Positions 8,020-15,301 of a stretch of DNA of 19,143 bases are shown here, piece by piece. Under the pieces are notes generated by a model that was not told the DNA's origin, did no database searches, and saw only the letters and a program-made list of their open reading frames with translations. The number at the start of each line of letters is the position of its first letter. Position 1 is the first letter of the stretch. This DNA comes from an uncultured Romboutsia sp. (lineage in GTDB: Bacteria > Bacillota > Clostridia > Peptostreptococcales > Peptostreptococcaceae), in the NCBI GenBank assembly GCA_937880075.1, contig CALFLM010000004.1:1-19143 (forward strand). The letters are read 5' to 3'. A program made the translations under genes and the position numbers.

Positions 8020-9264
8020 TTATTTACCTAAATATTTACGTTCAAAATCATTAAATAACTTACCAATAATAGCTGATAATATCATTGGTATTATAACATT
8101 AATTGGGAAGAAAAATATAAGTAAAAATATACTTATATACATATTTCCAATAACTTTACTTGTAATTGCCGTAACTATTGTAGCTAAACAAAAAACTGGA
8201 TCTACAGAGAAAAAACTTGATACTGCATACGCAGTACAACTTCCTGAAAATACAATAGGAAATATATGACCACCCCTATGCCCTGTTGATAAACATATCT
8301 CCGTTAATAAAAGCTTTATTAATGCAATTAAAAAAAGAGTATACCATGACATTTCTCTCCATCTTACAACTATTTCTTTTAGTTCATGTTCTCCTGAAAA
8401 TAATGCGTATGGAGATAATGTTCCAATAATACCTATTAAGACTCCTCCAATTATTCCTTTTAATATTGTTTTATCTTCAATAGGCTTTAGTATTTTATTT
8501 AATATAATTCCATATAACTTATAGATATAAGAAAGTAGCATAGCTATAATTATTAATGGAATAAACCAAATAATTTCTCTTAATGTTATTTCACTTTGTC
8601 CAAATTTAACAATAAAAGATTCTCTATTATCAATTTTAGAAAGAAAGCTAAAAACTAAAAATCCAGATAATGTACTTACTGTGTAAACTATAGTTTTTAT
8701 TTTTTTTAATGTACTTTTATCATCTTTTATACATCCACTTAGTGCATATAATCCAAACAACGGTGCTTCAAATATAAGTCCTACACTAGTTTGAATACTA
8801 TACTCTGTAAATAAATCTATATTCTCATTTAATATATTTTCTTTTTTAAATTTAACTTTCAGTTTATCTCCAACAAATGTAACTAATCCTCCAACTATTC
8901 CCGAAAGTGCTGCCTCTGGACCTACACTAGCTCCAAATAGCAATATTATAATAGGATTTATAATAGCTTCTTTAAGGTGCTTGTAATCTATTCTTTTATT
9001 TTTCTTAAATTCTAATAAAGTTTGATCTATATACTTTGGATATGTTCCAAAATATTTTTGTGTAATACCTACTAAAATTCCACCTATACTAGCTACTATT
9101 AGTGCCCAATATTTTAGATTAAAGACATCTTTTAGTGTATGCCATATAAAATGTGTGCCTACGTTAACTAGCCCTAAAAATAGCCAAGTAAAAAATCCTA
9201 CAAATGTTCCCATAAAAATACTGTAAATTATAAATTTCAAGTCTACTTTTGCAAATTTGCTCAA
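8020..9264 (-). CDS. ClC-type chloride channel/transporter family protein
   Basis: This 414-residue polytopic membrane protein of the ClC superfamily has about ten to twelve hydrophobic segments. The signature GREGPxV is replaced by GASVGPEAALSG (111-122), which puts the glutamate after GP as in a divergent group of bacterial ion-channel proteins with GPEA-type motifs. The later GxFxP motif is present as GGHIFP (331-336). It should move Cl- or another anion, as a channel or in exchange for protons; which one cannot be read here. I place the start at the TTG at 9264 (MSKFAKVD) because AAGGAG lies 8 nt upstream. The GTG at 9273 overlaps the ribosome site and is too close. It has its own terminator. 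Confidence 0.82.
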   Translation of the reverse strand: MSKFAKVDLKFIIYSIFMGTFVGFFTWLFLGLVNVGTHFIWHTLKDVFNLKYWALIVASIGGILVGITQKYFGTYPKYIDQTLLEFKKNKRIDYKHLKEAIINPIIILLFGASVGPEAALSGIVGGLVTFVGDKLKVKFKKENILNENIDLFTEYSIQTSVGLIFEAPLFGLYALSGCIKDDKSTLKKIKTIVYTVSTLSGFLVFSFLSKIDNRESFIVKFGQSEITLREIIWFIPLIIIAMLLSYIYKLYGIILNKILKPIEDKTILKGIIGGVLIGIIGTLSPYALFSGEHELKEIVVRWREMSWYTLFLIALIKLLLTEICLSTGHRGGHIFPIVFSGSCTAYAVSSFFSVDPVFCLATIVTAITSKVIGNMYISIFLLIFFFPINVIIPMILSAIIGKLFNDFERKYLGK

Positions 9265-9842
9265 TATTATCACTCCTTAAAGTATCATAAATTAATATTT
9301 CCTAAAATGTATTAATTTATGTTATTAAGAAGTTTTTAATATAACATTATAAAAACATGATAAAATTTATTTTCTAATACGTAAAATGGCTCCTAGTTTA
9401 CTTAGTAACCATTTGAAAATAATAAATAAAGCACTTAATGACAAAATTATCTGATCTAGAAAAATAAGCTAAATAGCAATAAACTGTAAGTAAATCACCT
9501 TTTTTTCTCAAAATATATCAAATAAAAAAACTAGCTAAGATTGCAAATAATAATGCTCTAATAAATATCAATATATTTAATGGTTGATTATTTGAAAATA
9601 ATAATAATTTATTTATATGATTAGTTAATGTAAAAGCTTTAATATAGAATACATTACCAACTAAAAATGACTAGTCTTATTGATAAATATATACAAATAA
9701 TCTAGTCATTTTTTAATACATTACTACAAAATATATTAAAATTATAAATTTCTATCCATTCTATACTTTACATTTTGATAATCCTCGTATGTATTAGATG
9801 GGTAAACAATCTCTTTATTCTATCTTTAAAACACATTTTTAA
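9265..9842. other. Long gap between FUSC and ClC genes
   Basis: This 578-nt gap contains the hairpin at 9663-9713 and little else. On the minus strand of about 9370-9660 there are hydrophobic open stretches in two frames interrupted by stops (for example RALLFAILASFF, and later ALFIIFKWLLSKLGAIL ending RIRK). They could be a decayed small membrane protein gene. In DNA this AT-rich such stretches also arise by chance, so this is only a possibility. Confidence 0.25.
9663..9713. terminator. Bidirectional-looking hairpin between FUSC and ClC genes
   Basis: AAAAATGACTAG (9663-9674) and CTAGTCATTTTT (9702-9713) are perfect 12-bp arms with a 27-nt spacer that can pair further (TTATT/AATAA). The A- and T-ended arms would give U-tails in both directions. 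It is about 130 nt beyond the FUSC stop. Confidence 0.5.
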
Positions 9843-10724
9843 TTATATACTATCATTTACATCGATATCATGAATTTCATTTATACGCTCAATTATCATA
9901 CTTATATGATAATTGTAAACTGGGCTTACATCTTCCTTAACTTCTATATTTTTATCTAATTTATCGTACAAATTCTTAGATTTAATATAATTCTCTTTAT
10001 TTAAATAACACTTATCTTTCATATGTTCTAGTACTTGAAGATGTAAATATATTTGCTTACACATATTTATAGTTTTATTTATTGATTTATTATCTACTTC
10101 ATCATTACTATATTCTAATTCATCTAAAAAGTTTTTATACAAACCTTCTAATTTAGTAATTTCTGTTTTTAAAGATGATATATCAACATGAGTTCCTTTT
10201 TCTATTTCACTTTTTAATAGTCTTATTGATGTATTTTCGATTTCTTGGATTTCATTATATATACGACTTAAATAATTAGGTCTGTAAATAAAGTAATTTA
10301 CACACACTCCAATTACAATCCCTATTGATGTATCTATTATTCTATGAAAAGAATATTCCAAAGGGCTATTTGTTCCTACTCCTAAATATATTGAACAATA
10401 TACCACACAAGCAATACTTATAGAATTATTTATATTTAATACATTACAAATGTATATAGTTGTAATTATACCTAAACATGATAATATTGGACTTCCAGGA
10501 TGTATAAGTACAAATATAAAGCCTATTAGACCTCCAATAAAGGTTCCTTTTAATCTATTTAATCCAGCTGTTAAAGAACCTTTTACAGTTGTTTGCATAC
10601 ATACAATACAAGCTATTGCTGCAAATAATGTGTTATCGATTATATTTAAATATTCAACTAAAACACATAACATAACTCCTATACCTGTTTTTATATTTCT
10701 CATTCCAGGTTTATGTAACTTCAA
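9843..10724 (-). CDS. Aromatic acid exporter-like FUSC family membrane protein
   Basis: This roughly 293-residue protein resembles the aromatic acid exporter/FUSC family (Pfam ArAE_1, formerly DUF939). The N-terminal half (about 1-160) holds four to six membrane segments with typical blocks: MRNIKTGIGVML at the start, ACIVCMQTTVKGSL (about 39-52) and GLNRLKGTFIGGLIG (about 54-68). The C-terminal half (about 165-290) is charged and helical, probably cytoplasmic. Family members are suspected efflux proteins for aromatic or other small acids, but the substrate is unknown. The likely start is the TTG at 10724 (MKLHKPGM) with AAGGGAG 8 nt upstream. The GTG at 10733 abuts that ribosome site. An unusual 14-bp palindrome and an 18-bp-arm hairpin lie upstream. 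Confidence 0.75.
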   Translation of the reverse strand: MKLHKPGMRNIKTGIGVMLCVLVEYLNIIDNTLFAAIACIVCMQTTVKGSLTAGLNRLKGTFIGGLIGFIFVLIHPGSPILSCLGIITTIYICNVLNINNSISIACVVYCSIYLGVGTNSPLEYSFHRIIDTSIGIVIGVCVNYFIYRPNYLSRIYNEIQEIENTSIRLLKSEIEKGTHVDISSLKTEITKLEGLYKNFLDELEYSNDEVDNKSINKTINMCKQIYLHLQVLEHMKDKCYLNKENYIKSKNLYDKLDKNIEVKEDVSPVYNYHISMIIERINEIHDIDVNDSI

Positions 10725-10744
10725 GTTTCCCACTCCCTTCCCAT

Positions 10745-10758
10745 TTATGATATCATAA
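10745..10758. promoter_or_regulatory. 14-bp perfect palindrome before the FUSC gene
   Basis: TTATGATATCATAA is a perfect palindrome about 20 nt before the start codon, just upstream of the ribosome site. It could be an operator for a dimeric repressor. No known consensus is claimed. Confidence 0.35.
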
Positions 10759-10795
10759 TATAATAAGTAAAATAAATAAGATACATATAATTTTT

Positions 10796-10844
10796 AATAT
10801 AAATAAGGTAAGTCATATATTGTATAACTTACCTTATTTATATT
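10796..10844. repeat. Long perfect hairpin upstream of the FUSC gene
   Basis: AATATAAATAAGGTAAGT (10796-10813) and ACTTACCTTATTTATATT (10827-10844) are perfect 18-bp arms around a 13-nt spacer that is itself partly self-complementary. It lies about 70 nt upstream of the FUSC start, with no gene ending into it and no long U-tract on the minus strand. Its core AAATAAGGTA/TACCTTATTT is the same as the arms at 1174-1224. Confidence 0.5.
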
Positions 10845-11224
10845 ATCTATATCTCTATACTTTCATTAAAATCAATTATTATTACCTTTATTTTAAAATA
10901 ATATAATGTACTTTATATTGTAAATTTATAATTCCTTTTATAAATTTGTTTTTTCTATATCTCTTTTTTTATGTAGTAGTTTATATATTTTTAAAGGTTA
11001 TCCCTACTAGGAATATTTCTTTTATAATCTTTATTTCAGTCCTTAGAATCAGTTCTATTATCTTAGCAATGTTTATATAGTTTCTATTATTTGATACATC
11101 TTTTATTAATTAATTTATATTTTCATATATTTACAAAATCCACTTTATTAAAAATAAACTTCTAAAAATTAAAATATTCGGCATAAGAATTATATAACTT
11201 TTTAAAATATATCTAATCATAAAT
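10845..11224. other. Non-coding gap
   Basis: This AT-rich stretch between the FUSC leader and the YkgJ-type gene's terminator has no gene I can support. One minus-strand frame stays open for about 43 codons (10981-11112) but has no start codon or ribosome site, and such stretches are expected by chance at this base composition. Confidence 0.4.
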
Positions 11225-11260
11225 AAATACCATACGTCTTTTTTAAAACGTATGGTATTT
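11225..11260 (-). terminator. Terminator of the YkgJ-type gene
   Basis: AAATACCATACGT (11225-11237) and ACGTATGGTATTT (11248-11260) are perfect 13-bp arms with a 10-nt loop, about 33 nt beyond the stop. The minus strand ends ATTTATTTATG. Confidence 0.7.
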
Positions 11261-11292
11261 TAACTCTATATATCTTATATTTCTTTATTGTA

Positions 11293-11961
11293 CTAAATAA
11301 TTCCCAATCTATTTTTTATATTAGGCAACTCTTTAAAAAATACAGAATAAAAACTCCCATCTTTATTTATATTAATACGATAACAACTATCTAATAAAGT
11401 TTTATTAATTTCCTCTATCTCTTTTTCATCTCTTACAAACTTTAAACGGAAAGTTAATGCTTTAATAAATTTATACCACTCTAAAATAAATCTTTTATTT
11501 TCATCATAGTTTTCAATACCTATCCAATTTTCTACCTTAACATCTTTTAAGTCTTTTTTAGGACAATTTCCTACTTGTAAAAAGTATTTAAAATCCTCAT
11601 CTTGATACACTCTTCCAAGAGGGAATAAACGACAGATATTTGGACGTTTAGAATGAATCATACATCTATTTTCTTTATTTAAAAAGCTACATCCTTTATC
11701 TTTATCCTGCATTTTTAAGTATGGTAGTAAAATTTTATTATTTTGTCTTAATTCAATCTTATCTCCTAGTAATTCATCAAATTCAACACCTAAATAATTT
11801 ATTATTTCATATATATCAAAAGGTGTAAGCACCACTAGTTCTCCAACATCATGACAACAATCACTGCATCCATCACAACCACATGTGTCTGCTTTTACTA
11901 TGTCTTTAATATCATATAGTTTTCCATCTGATATTTCATCTAGTATGTTTATAGATTTCAT
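11293..11961 (-). CDS. YkgJ family cysteine cluster protein
   Basis: This 222-residue soluble protein carries the YkgJ/CxxCxxCC domain (Pfam CxxCxxCC), proposed to bind zinc or an iron-sulfur cluster. The first cluster is C27, C29, C32, C35 and C36 (CGCDGCSDCC). The second set is C91, C100 and C110 (CSFLNKENRC, RPNICRLFP) followed by C133 in GNCP. This arrangement and the RPxxCRLFPLG block are typical. The function of the family is not established. The C-terminal 80 residues are helical and not recognised. GAGGATG lies about 7 nt before the ATG. It is its own transcription unit, closed by a strong terminator. Confidence 0.87.
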   Translation of the reverse strand: MKSINILDEISDGKLYDIKDIVKADTCGCDGCSDCCHDVGELVVLTPFDIYEIINYLGVEFDELLGDKIELRQNNKILLPYLKMQDKDKGCSFLNKENRCMIHSKRPNICRLFPLGRVYQDEDFKYFLQVGNCPKKDLKDVKVENWIGIENYDENKRFILEWYKFIKALTFRLKFVRDEKEIEEINKTLLDSCYRININKDGSFYSVFFKELPNIKNRLGII

Positions 11962-12169
11962 TGTTTCATCCTCATTTCTTGTAACAGTATTTAATCACGT
12001 ATTATTATACTAATAATATTTAACTAGAACAACGAGTTAATTAACAATAAGCTATTTATGTAATATATACGAACTTATACAATACATATTAAATAAATCA
12101 AGTAATAAACTATCATTGTTAGATTTCTTTAAAGGATTACTCTTGTTAAAGTTAGTTTAATATAGTGTT
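11962..12169. other. Upstream region of the YkgJ-type gene
   Basis: This is AT-rich DNA between the YkgJ-type start and the terminator of the three-TM gene. It must hold the YkgJ-type promoter, but I cannot pick a well-spaced -35/-10 pair. No gene is seen. Confidence 0.4.
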
Positions 12170-12193
12170 GATATTAAAAACAATTTTAATATC
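12170..12193. repeat. Small perfect hairpin
   Basis: GATATTAAAA (12170-12179), loop ACAA, TTTTAATATC (12184-12193): perfect 10-bp arms directly abutting the terminator at 12194-12238. It may strengthen 3'-end formation of the three-TM gene. Confidence 0.4.
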
Positions 12194-12238
12194 AAAAGAG
12201 TAGGTGTATGACAATTGATTGATATACTCCTACTTTTT
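12194..12238 (-). terminator. Terminator of the three-TM gene
   Basis: AAAAGAGTAGGTGTAT (12194-12209) and ATACTCCTACTTTTT (12224-12238) form a stem of about 15 bp with two imperfect pairs, 26 nt beyond the stop. The minus strand runs out through CTACTCTTTTG. Confidence 0.65.
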
Positions 12239-12264
12239 CGTTCACATTATATTAATATTTTTCA

Positions 12265-12924
12265 TTAACTCCATATATCTTTAAATAAAGCAAATAAAAA
12301 TACAAGGTCAGATATCCAATATAAGTATTTGCCTATCTTAAAACTTTTTTCACTTATATCATAATTAACTAAATAATTTACAATACTAGGTATAATAAAC
12401 TTGTACAAAATAAACAATGGCACTGCTATGTACATAAAGATAATAAGCCAAAAGTTATCAAATAAAATATTAGATTTAGTTTGAAAAGGAACTTTTAGTA
12501 TAATCATAGCAGCAAATAGATAAGTAAGTATATTAATATATAATTCTACTAACTTTCTATACTCATTGTATCTCATAATGTATTTTACGTAATACTCTTT
12601 GTATAAAGGTATCGATATATTATCTAAAATATCTACTTTAGATAAAAAATCTGAATTATCACTATACATATATACCTTAACTAAGTACATAACAATACTT
12701 TCTGTATTATTATCCTCATCTGATAAATCAAGCTTAGGAATTTTTTTAGAAATTTTATCTATTCTAAAGGCTTTCTTATCTAGTATTTCACTAAGCTTAT
12801 CTTCTAATATATATATTAAATCATCTTTTTTACAAATATCTATTTTTATAAAAAAGTCATTTTCATGGTAAAGTATATCATCATAATCATTTTTAACTAT
12901 TATTCCTATCACCTTTTTATCCAT
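12265..12924 (-). CDS. Unrecognised protein, soluble N-terminus plus three membrane segments
   Basis: I do not recognise this 219-residue protein. Residues 1-120 look soluble: a strand-like opening (KKVIGIIVKNDYDDILYH), a charged helical stretch (about 33-60) and an alpha/beta pattern after it. Three hydrophobic segments follow (about 127-145, 156-178 and 198-216), and the protein ends DIWS inside or close to the membrane. The start is the ATG at 12924 (MDKKVIG) because AAGGGG sits 6 nt upstream. An in-frame ATG six codons earlier precedes the ribosome site itself. It has its own terminator, and transposase debris lies upstream. There are no catalytic motifs that I can name. A membrane-anchored sensor or regulator is one reading, but nothing shows it. 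Confidence 0.7.
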   Translation of the reverse strand: MDKKVIGIIVKNDYDDILYHENDFFIKIDICKKDDLIYILEDKLSEILDKKAFRIDKISKKIPKLDLSDEDNNTESIVMYLVKVYMYSDNSDFLSKVDILDNISIPLYKEYYVKYIMRYNEYRKLVELYINILTYLFAAMIILKVPFQTKSNILFDNFWLIIFMYIAVPLFILYKFIIPSIVNYLVNYDISEKSFKIGKYLYWISDLVFLFALFKDIWS

Positions 12925-13024
12925 AAGCCACCCCTTATACATAATTTATAATAATTGTAAACTTTCTTCTATTATAAATCTTATTGAATAATTTTCCAAA
13001 TATAAATTAATTAAGTATATATAA

Positions 13025-13140
13025 GATGTTCTAAACAAAACTTTGTCGACTTATCAAAGAGATACTAACGAGAACACTAATGGATCATTAAAAGAATTTT
13101 ATCCTAAAAGATTTTATTTTTCTAATATGAGTCAAATATC
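13025..13140 (+). pseudogene. IS30-family transposase remnant
   Basis: The frame beginning at 13025 after a stop reads TYQRDTNENTNGSLKEFYPK (13046-13105). This matches the conserved catalytic-domain segment of IS30 transposases (WQRGTNENTNGLLRxFFPKG), which carries the last acidic residue. Everything upstream of it is missing, and downstream it runs directly into an IS3-type fragment in another frame. It cannot encode an active enzyme. Ends of the original element are not visible. Confidence 0.75.
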
Positions 13141-13392
13141 TATAAATCTACACTTAAGAAATATAAAGTTAAACAAAGTATGTCAAGAAAAGGAAATTGT
13201 TATTATAATGCATTCATTGAAAATTTTTTGTACATCTAAAGGCAAAACTAGTCATACCAAAATTCATATACTTTTAGAGAAGAGTTAATTAAATCAATAG
13301 ATAATTACATACATTGGTATAACAACTATAGATTTCAAGCTAAATTAAAAAATATGACACCTGTGGAATACAGGTGCCATATAATTACTTAG
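13141..13392 (+). pseudogene. IS3-family transposase (OrfB) C-terminal remnant
   Basis: One frame reads KQSMSRKGNCYYNAFIENF (13171-13227), the conserved DDE-region motif of IS3-family OrfB (SMSRKGNCxDNAxxE). After two stops it continues FREELIKSIDNYIHWYNN, QAKLKNMTPVEYR and the stop at 13390-13392, the standard IS3 OrfB ending. Between about 13225 and 13275 the coding sense moves to another frame (FVHLKAKLVIPKF), which implies a lost T in the T-run near 13227 and a second compensating indel. It is a dead C-terminal fragment of about 80 codons fused to the IS30 remnant. Confidence 0.85.
13356..13378 (-). terminator. Terminator of the hotdog gene, formed inside the IS3 remnant
   Basis: On the minus strand GGCACCTGT pairs with ACAGGTGTC (9 bp, one G-U) around ATTCC, followed by ATATTTTTTAATTT. 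It is about 70 nt beyond the hotdog gene's stop. The sequence is also the TPVEYRC codons of the IS3 remnant. Confidence 0.65.
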
Positions 13393-13448
13393 AAAGTCTT
13401 TTATTAAACTATCTACTTTTAGGTATTAGTTCACTTTTTTAATAGCGT

Positions 13449-13796
13449 TTATTTTGGAAATACTTCAAATATACCTATAGCTTTGCAAAGTAGCTCTGGT
13501 ATTAATAAGTATTTTTCATGTTCTCCATCTAATACCTTAAATATTTCAAATTTGATTTTTAATATTGTATCATTAAAAGCAATAATTTGACCTACTATAT
13601 CAACATGATCTCCACAAACTAAAGGTTTTATAAATTCTAGCTCTTCATACTCTTTTAATACACCTTTATGGCCTTCATTTCTTATAAGTAGTTCTTCTGC
13701 TATATCATCAAATATTTCTATAATCCTACAAGTACCTATGTGTTGATCATGATCTATATCCTTTTCTTTAAGCTTTATTCTCATTGTAATTTTCAT
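13449..13796 (-). CDS. Hotdog-fold protein, 3-aminobutyryl-/beta-alanyl-CoA ammonia-lyase-like
   Basis: This 115-residue single-domain hotdog protein resembles the CoA-ester ammonia lyases Kal (3-aminobutyryl-CoA, lysine fermentation) and Acl (beta-alanyl-CoA). Matching blocks are EIFDDIAEELLIRNEGHKG (about 27-45), YEELEFIKPLVCGDHVDIVG (about 50-69) and a C-terminal strand LLCKAIGIFEVFPK. Such enzymes act on soluble acyl-CoA as oligomers, removing or adding ammonia across a double bond. The length fits a typical single-hotdog subunit. No lysine- or alanine-fermentation genes are nearby, so the actual substrate is open, and a related thioester-binding role is possible. The start ATG follows GGAGGG by 6 nt. 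It is followed by the IS3-derived terminator. Confidence 0.65.
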   Translation of the reverse strand: MKITMRIKLKEKDIDHDQHIGTCRIIEIFDDIAEELLIRNEGHKGVLKEYEELEFIKPLVCGDHVDIVGQIIAFNDTILKIKFEIFKVLDGEHEKYLLIPELLCKAIGIFEVFPK

Positions 13797-14252
13797 ATAT
13801 AACCCTCCCCCTTATTACTTATTGTTAAATATATGCAATTTATTTAGGATATATTATATAAAACCTTTTAATATTTTCCATATTTAATGCTTAAGTTTCG
13901 TATATTTTACCTTGTATAAAACTAATAAAATATATAATAATTTATTTATATATTTTATAAAATTTTACCTTTTGCACATAATAATTAATGTTGTAAATAT
14001 TATCTTTTCGATGTGATATATATGAATTTAAATCTTAAGTAATGTAAAAATAAATTAATGAAAAAATTAATTTTTTTCAAGCTAATATTAACTATGATGA
14101 TATAATATCTTATGGTTATAATTCATATGATGATAACTATGATGAAATTATATTAAATGATAATATTTTTATAGACGTTGATGAGAAATTTAATTAATAT
14201 TTTTATAAAGACGATACACTATTTTATTAAAAATATTAATATTAAAGTACAT
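13797..14252. other. Gap with a coding-like Asp/Tyr-rich fragment
   Basis: This is mostly featureless AT-rich DNA. On the plus strand 14054-14197 is open for 47 codons and ends TAA. It reads a polar, Asp/Asn/Tyr-rich sequence (NYDDIISYGYNSYDDNYDEI) unlike the usual chance product here. There is no ATG/GTG/TTG start with a ribosome site, so it may be the 3' end of a lost gene. AGACGATACACT (14209-14220) also occurs at 7853-7864. Confidence 0.25.
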
Positions 14253-14289
14253 AAATACCCCTATAGTAAATTTTACTATAGGGGTATTT
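14253..14289 (-). terminator. Strong hairpin terminator of the frameshifted gene
   Basis: AAATACCCCTATAGTAAA (14253-14270) and TTTACTATAGGGGTATTT (14272-14289) are perfect 18-bp arms with one central base. It begins 10 nt beyond the TAA at 14300-14302 that ends the restored reading frame. The A/T arm ends could serve both directions. Confidence 0.75.
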
Positions 14290-14299
14290 ATCTTAAAAA

Positions 14300-15161
14300 T
14301 TATGCATTTTCAAACATCTGTATAGCATCTATTCTAGTTAAATAGATAGCTTCATTTAAAGATCCTATATACTTGGCGTACTTTGAAACTTTTTATAAAT
14401 TCTATATCTGTATCATTTTTAAGACAATCATCAATATATTCATCCATTAACTGATTTTTATATGGTTTTAAATCATAACCTAAGTAATCAGCTAATCTTT
14501 CTGTCTCTCTATTAAAGTCCCCATCTTCTTTTATTAAGTACTCATAAACATCCATTCTATAAGGATTTAAAGTTATAATTTGCTTTATTACCATAGTACC
14601 ATCTACTCTATTTATAAATCCATCCTTATAATTATTGAATAAAGCATTTGATTTTTTTATATTATCTTCATCTATTTTTGAAGATACTATTTCTATATCA
14701 TTTTTTATAAGTGCATCTATTACTGCATTATGTATATTAAAACAGTCATTGTATATATATTGTGATAGGTTGTCTATTAATGGCTTAAGAGATGCTTTTG
14801 TCATATAATTACTTTTTTTGCTTTTTATTTTGGTTTGTTTTATAGTATTATTAAACATTCTTTGATAATTTAAATACTTTTCACAATAATATTCTTTAAA
14901 TATGTTAATATCTATAGTTATAAGATTATAACCTACTAATGTTTCAACACCTTTTTTTATAGTACTTTCTATATTATACATTCCGATTTCTAATGACTTT
15001 TCCGATAAGTCTTTTAAAGTTAATATATTATTTAAACAATAAATTTTAAAATTATCACTTGCATATTCTGCTTGATTTTTAAATAATTTTCTTATGCTAT
15101 TGTAATTGTTCATTTTTTCATCAAATTCTACTATAGAACCATTTATATCAAACGTAAGCAT
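14300..15161 (-). pseudogene. Unrecognised gene with a 3' frameshift
   Basis: As it stands the frame from the ATG at 15161 gives 269 residues and stops at 14352. The final 12 codons look foreign. Shifting frame at the A-run (14390-14394 on the plus strand TTTTT) gives a natural continuation, VSKYAKYIGSLNEAIYLTRI then DAIQMFENA, ending at 14300-14302 just before a strong terminator. That implies an indel of A and an original protein of about 286 residues. The protein is charged, alpha-helical and soluble, without a signal peptide. A block TLNPYRMDVYEYLIKEDGDF with RLADYLG (about 198-228) looks like a conserved motif from Firmicute proteins of unknown function. Start: AGGGGG 7 nt upstream. The upstream neighbour is the SIR2-like gene with no terminator between. 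It may still make a shortened product. Confidence 0.65.
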
Positions 15162-15170
15162 ATTTTGTCC

Positions 15171-15256
15171 CCCTAGTTTTTCCCTAATTTTTCCCTATAT
15201 TTATAATTTGATAACAATCCTTATTTTCCTTCTAAATTATGTTCAAAAGTTCAAAA
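15171..15256 (-). promoter_or_regulatory. Tandem short repeats in the SIR2-to-unknown gene spacer
   Basis: CCCTA occurs at 15171, 15182 and 15193, exactly 11 nt apart; the last two belong to the tandem TTTTTCCCTAA/TTTTTCCCTAT (15177-15198). On the minus strand these are TAGGG repeats, the nearest being the ribosome site. A second tandem pair, GTTCAAAA twice, is at 15241-15256. It may be a binding array or chance slippage. Confidence 0.4.
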
Positions 15257-15301
15257 AATATTGGTGAAAATACTTTAGATAGCAATTTAGCTACATTTAT
15301 T

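Noticed and set aside
9740..9845. 22-codon minus-strand ORF (ATG complement near 9837) just after the FUSC stop
   Set aside because: No ribosome site and no recognisable content; it overlaps what is probably the FUSC 3' untranslated region.
10981..11112. Minus-strand open stretch of about 43 codons in the gap
   Set aside because: No start codon with ribosome site; open runs of this length are expected by chance at this base composition.
13043..13288. Open frame of 81 codons on the plus strand with a TTG start
   Set aside because: It runs from the IS30 remnant into the IS3 remnant in a wrong frame for the latter and has no ribosome site; an artefact of two dead transposase pieces.
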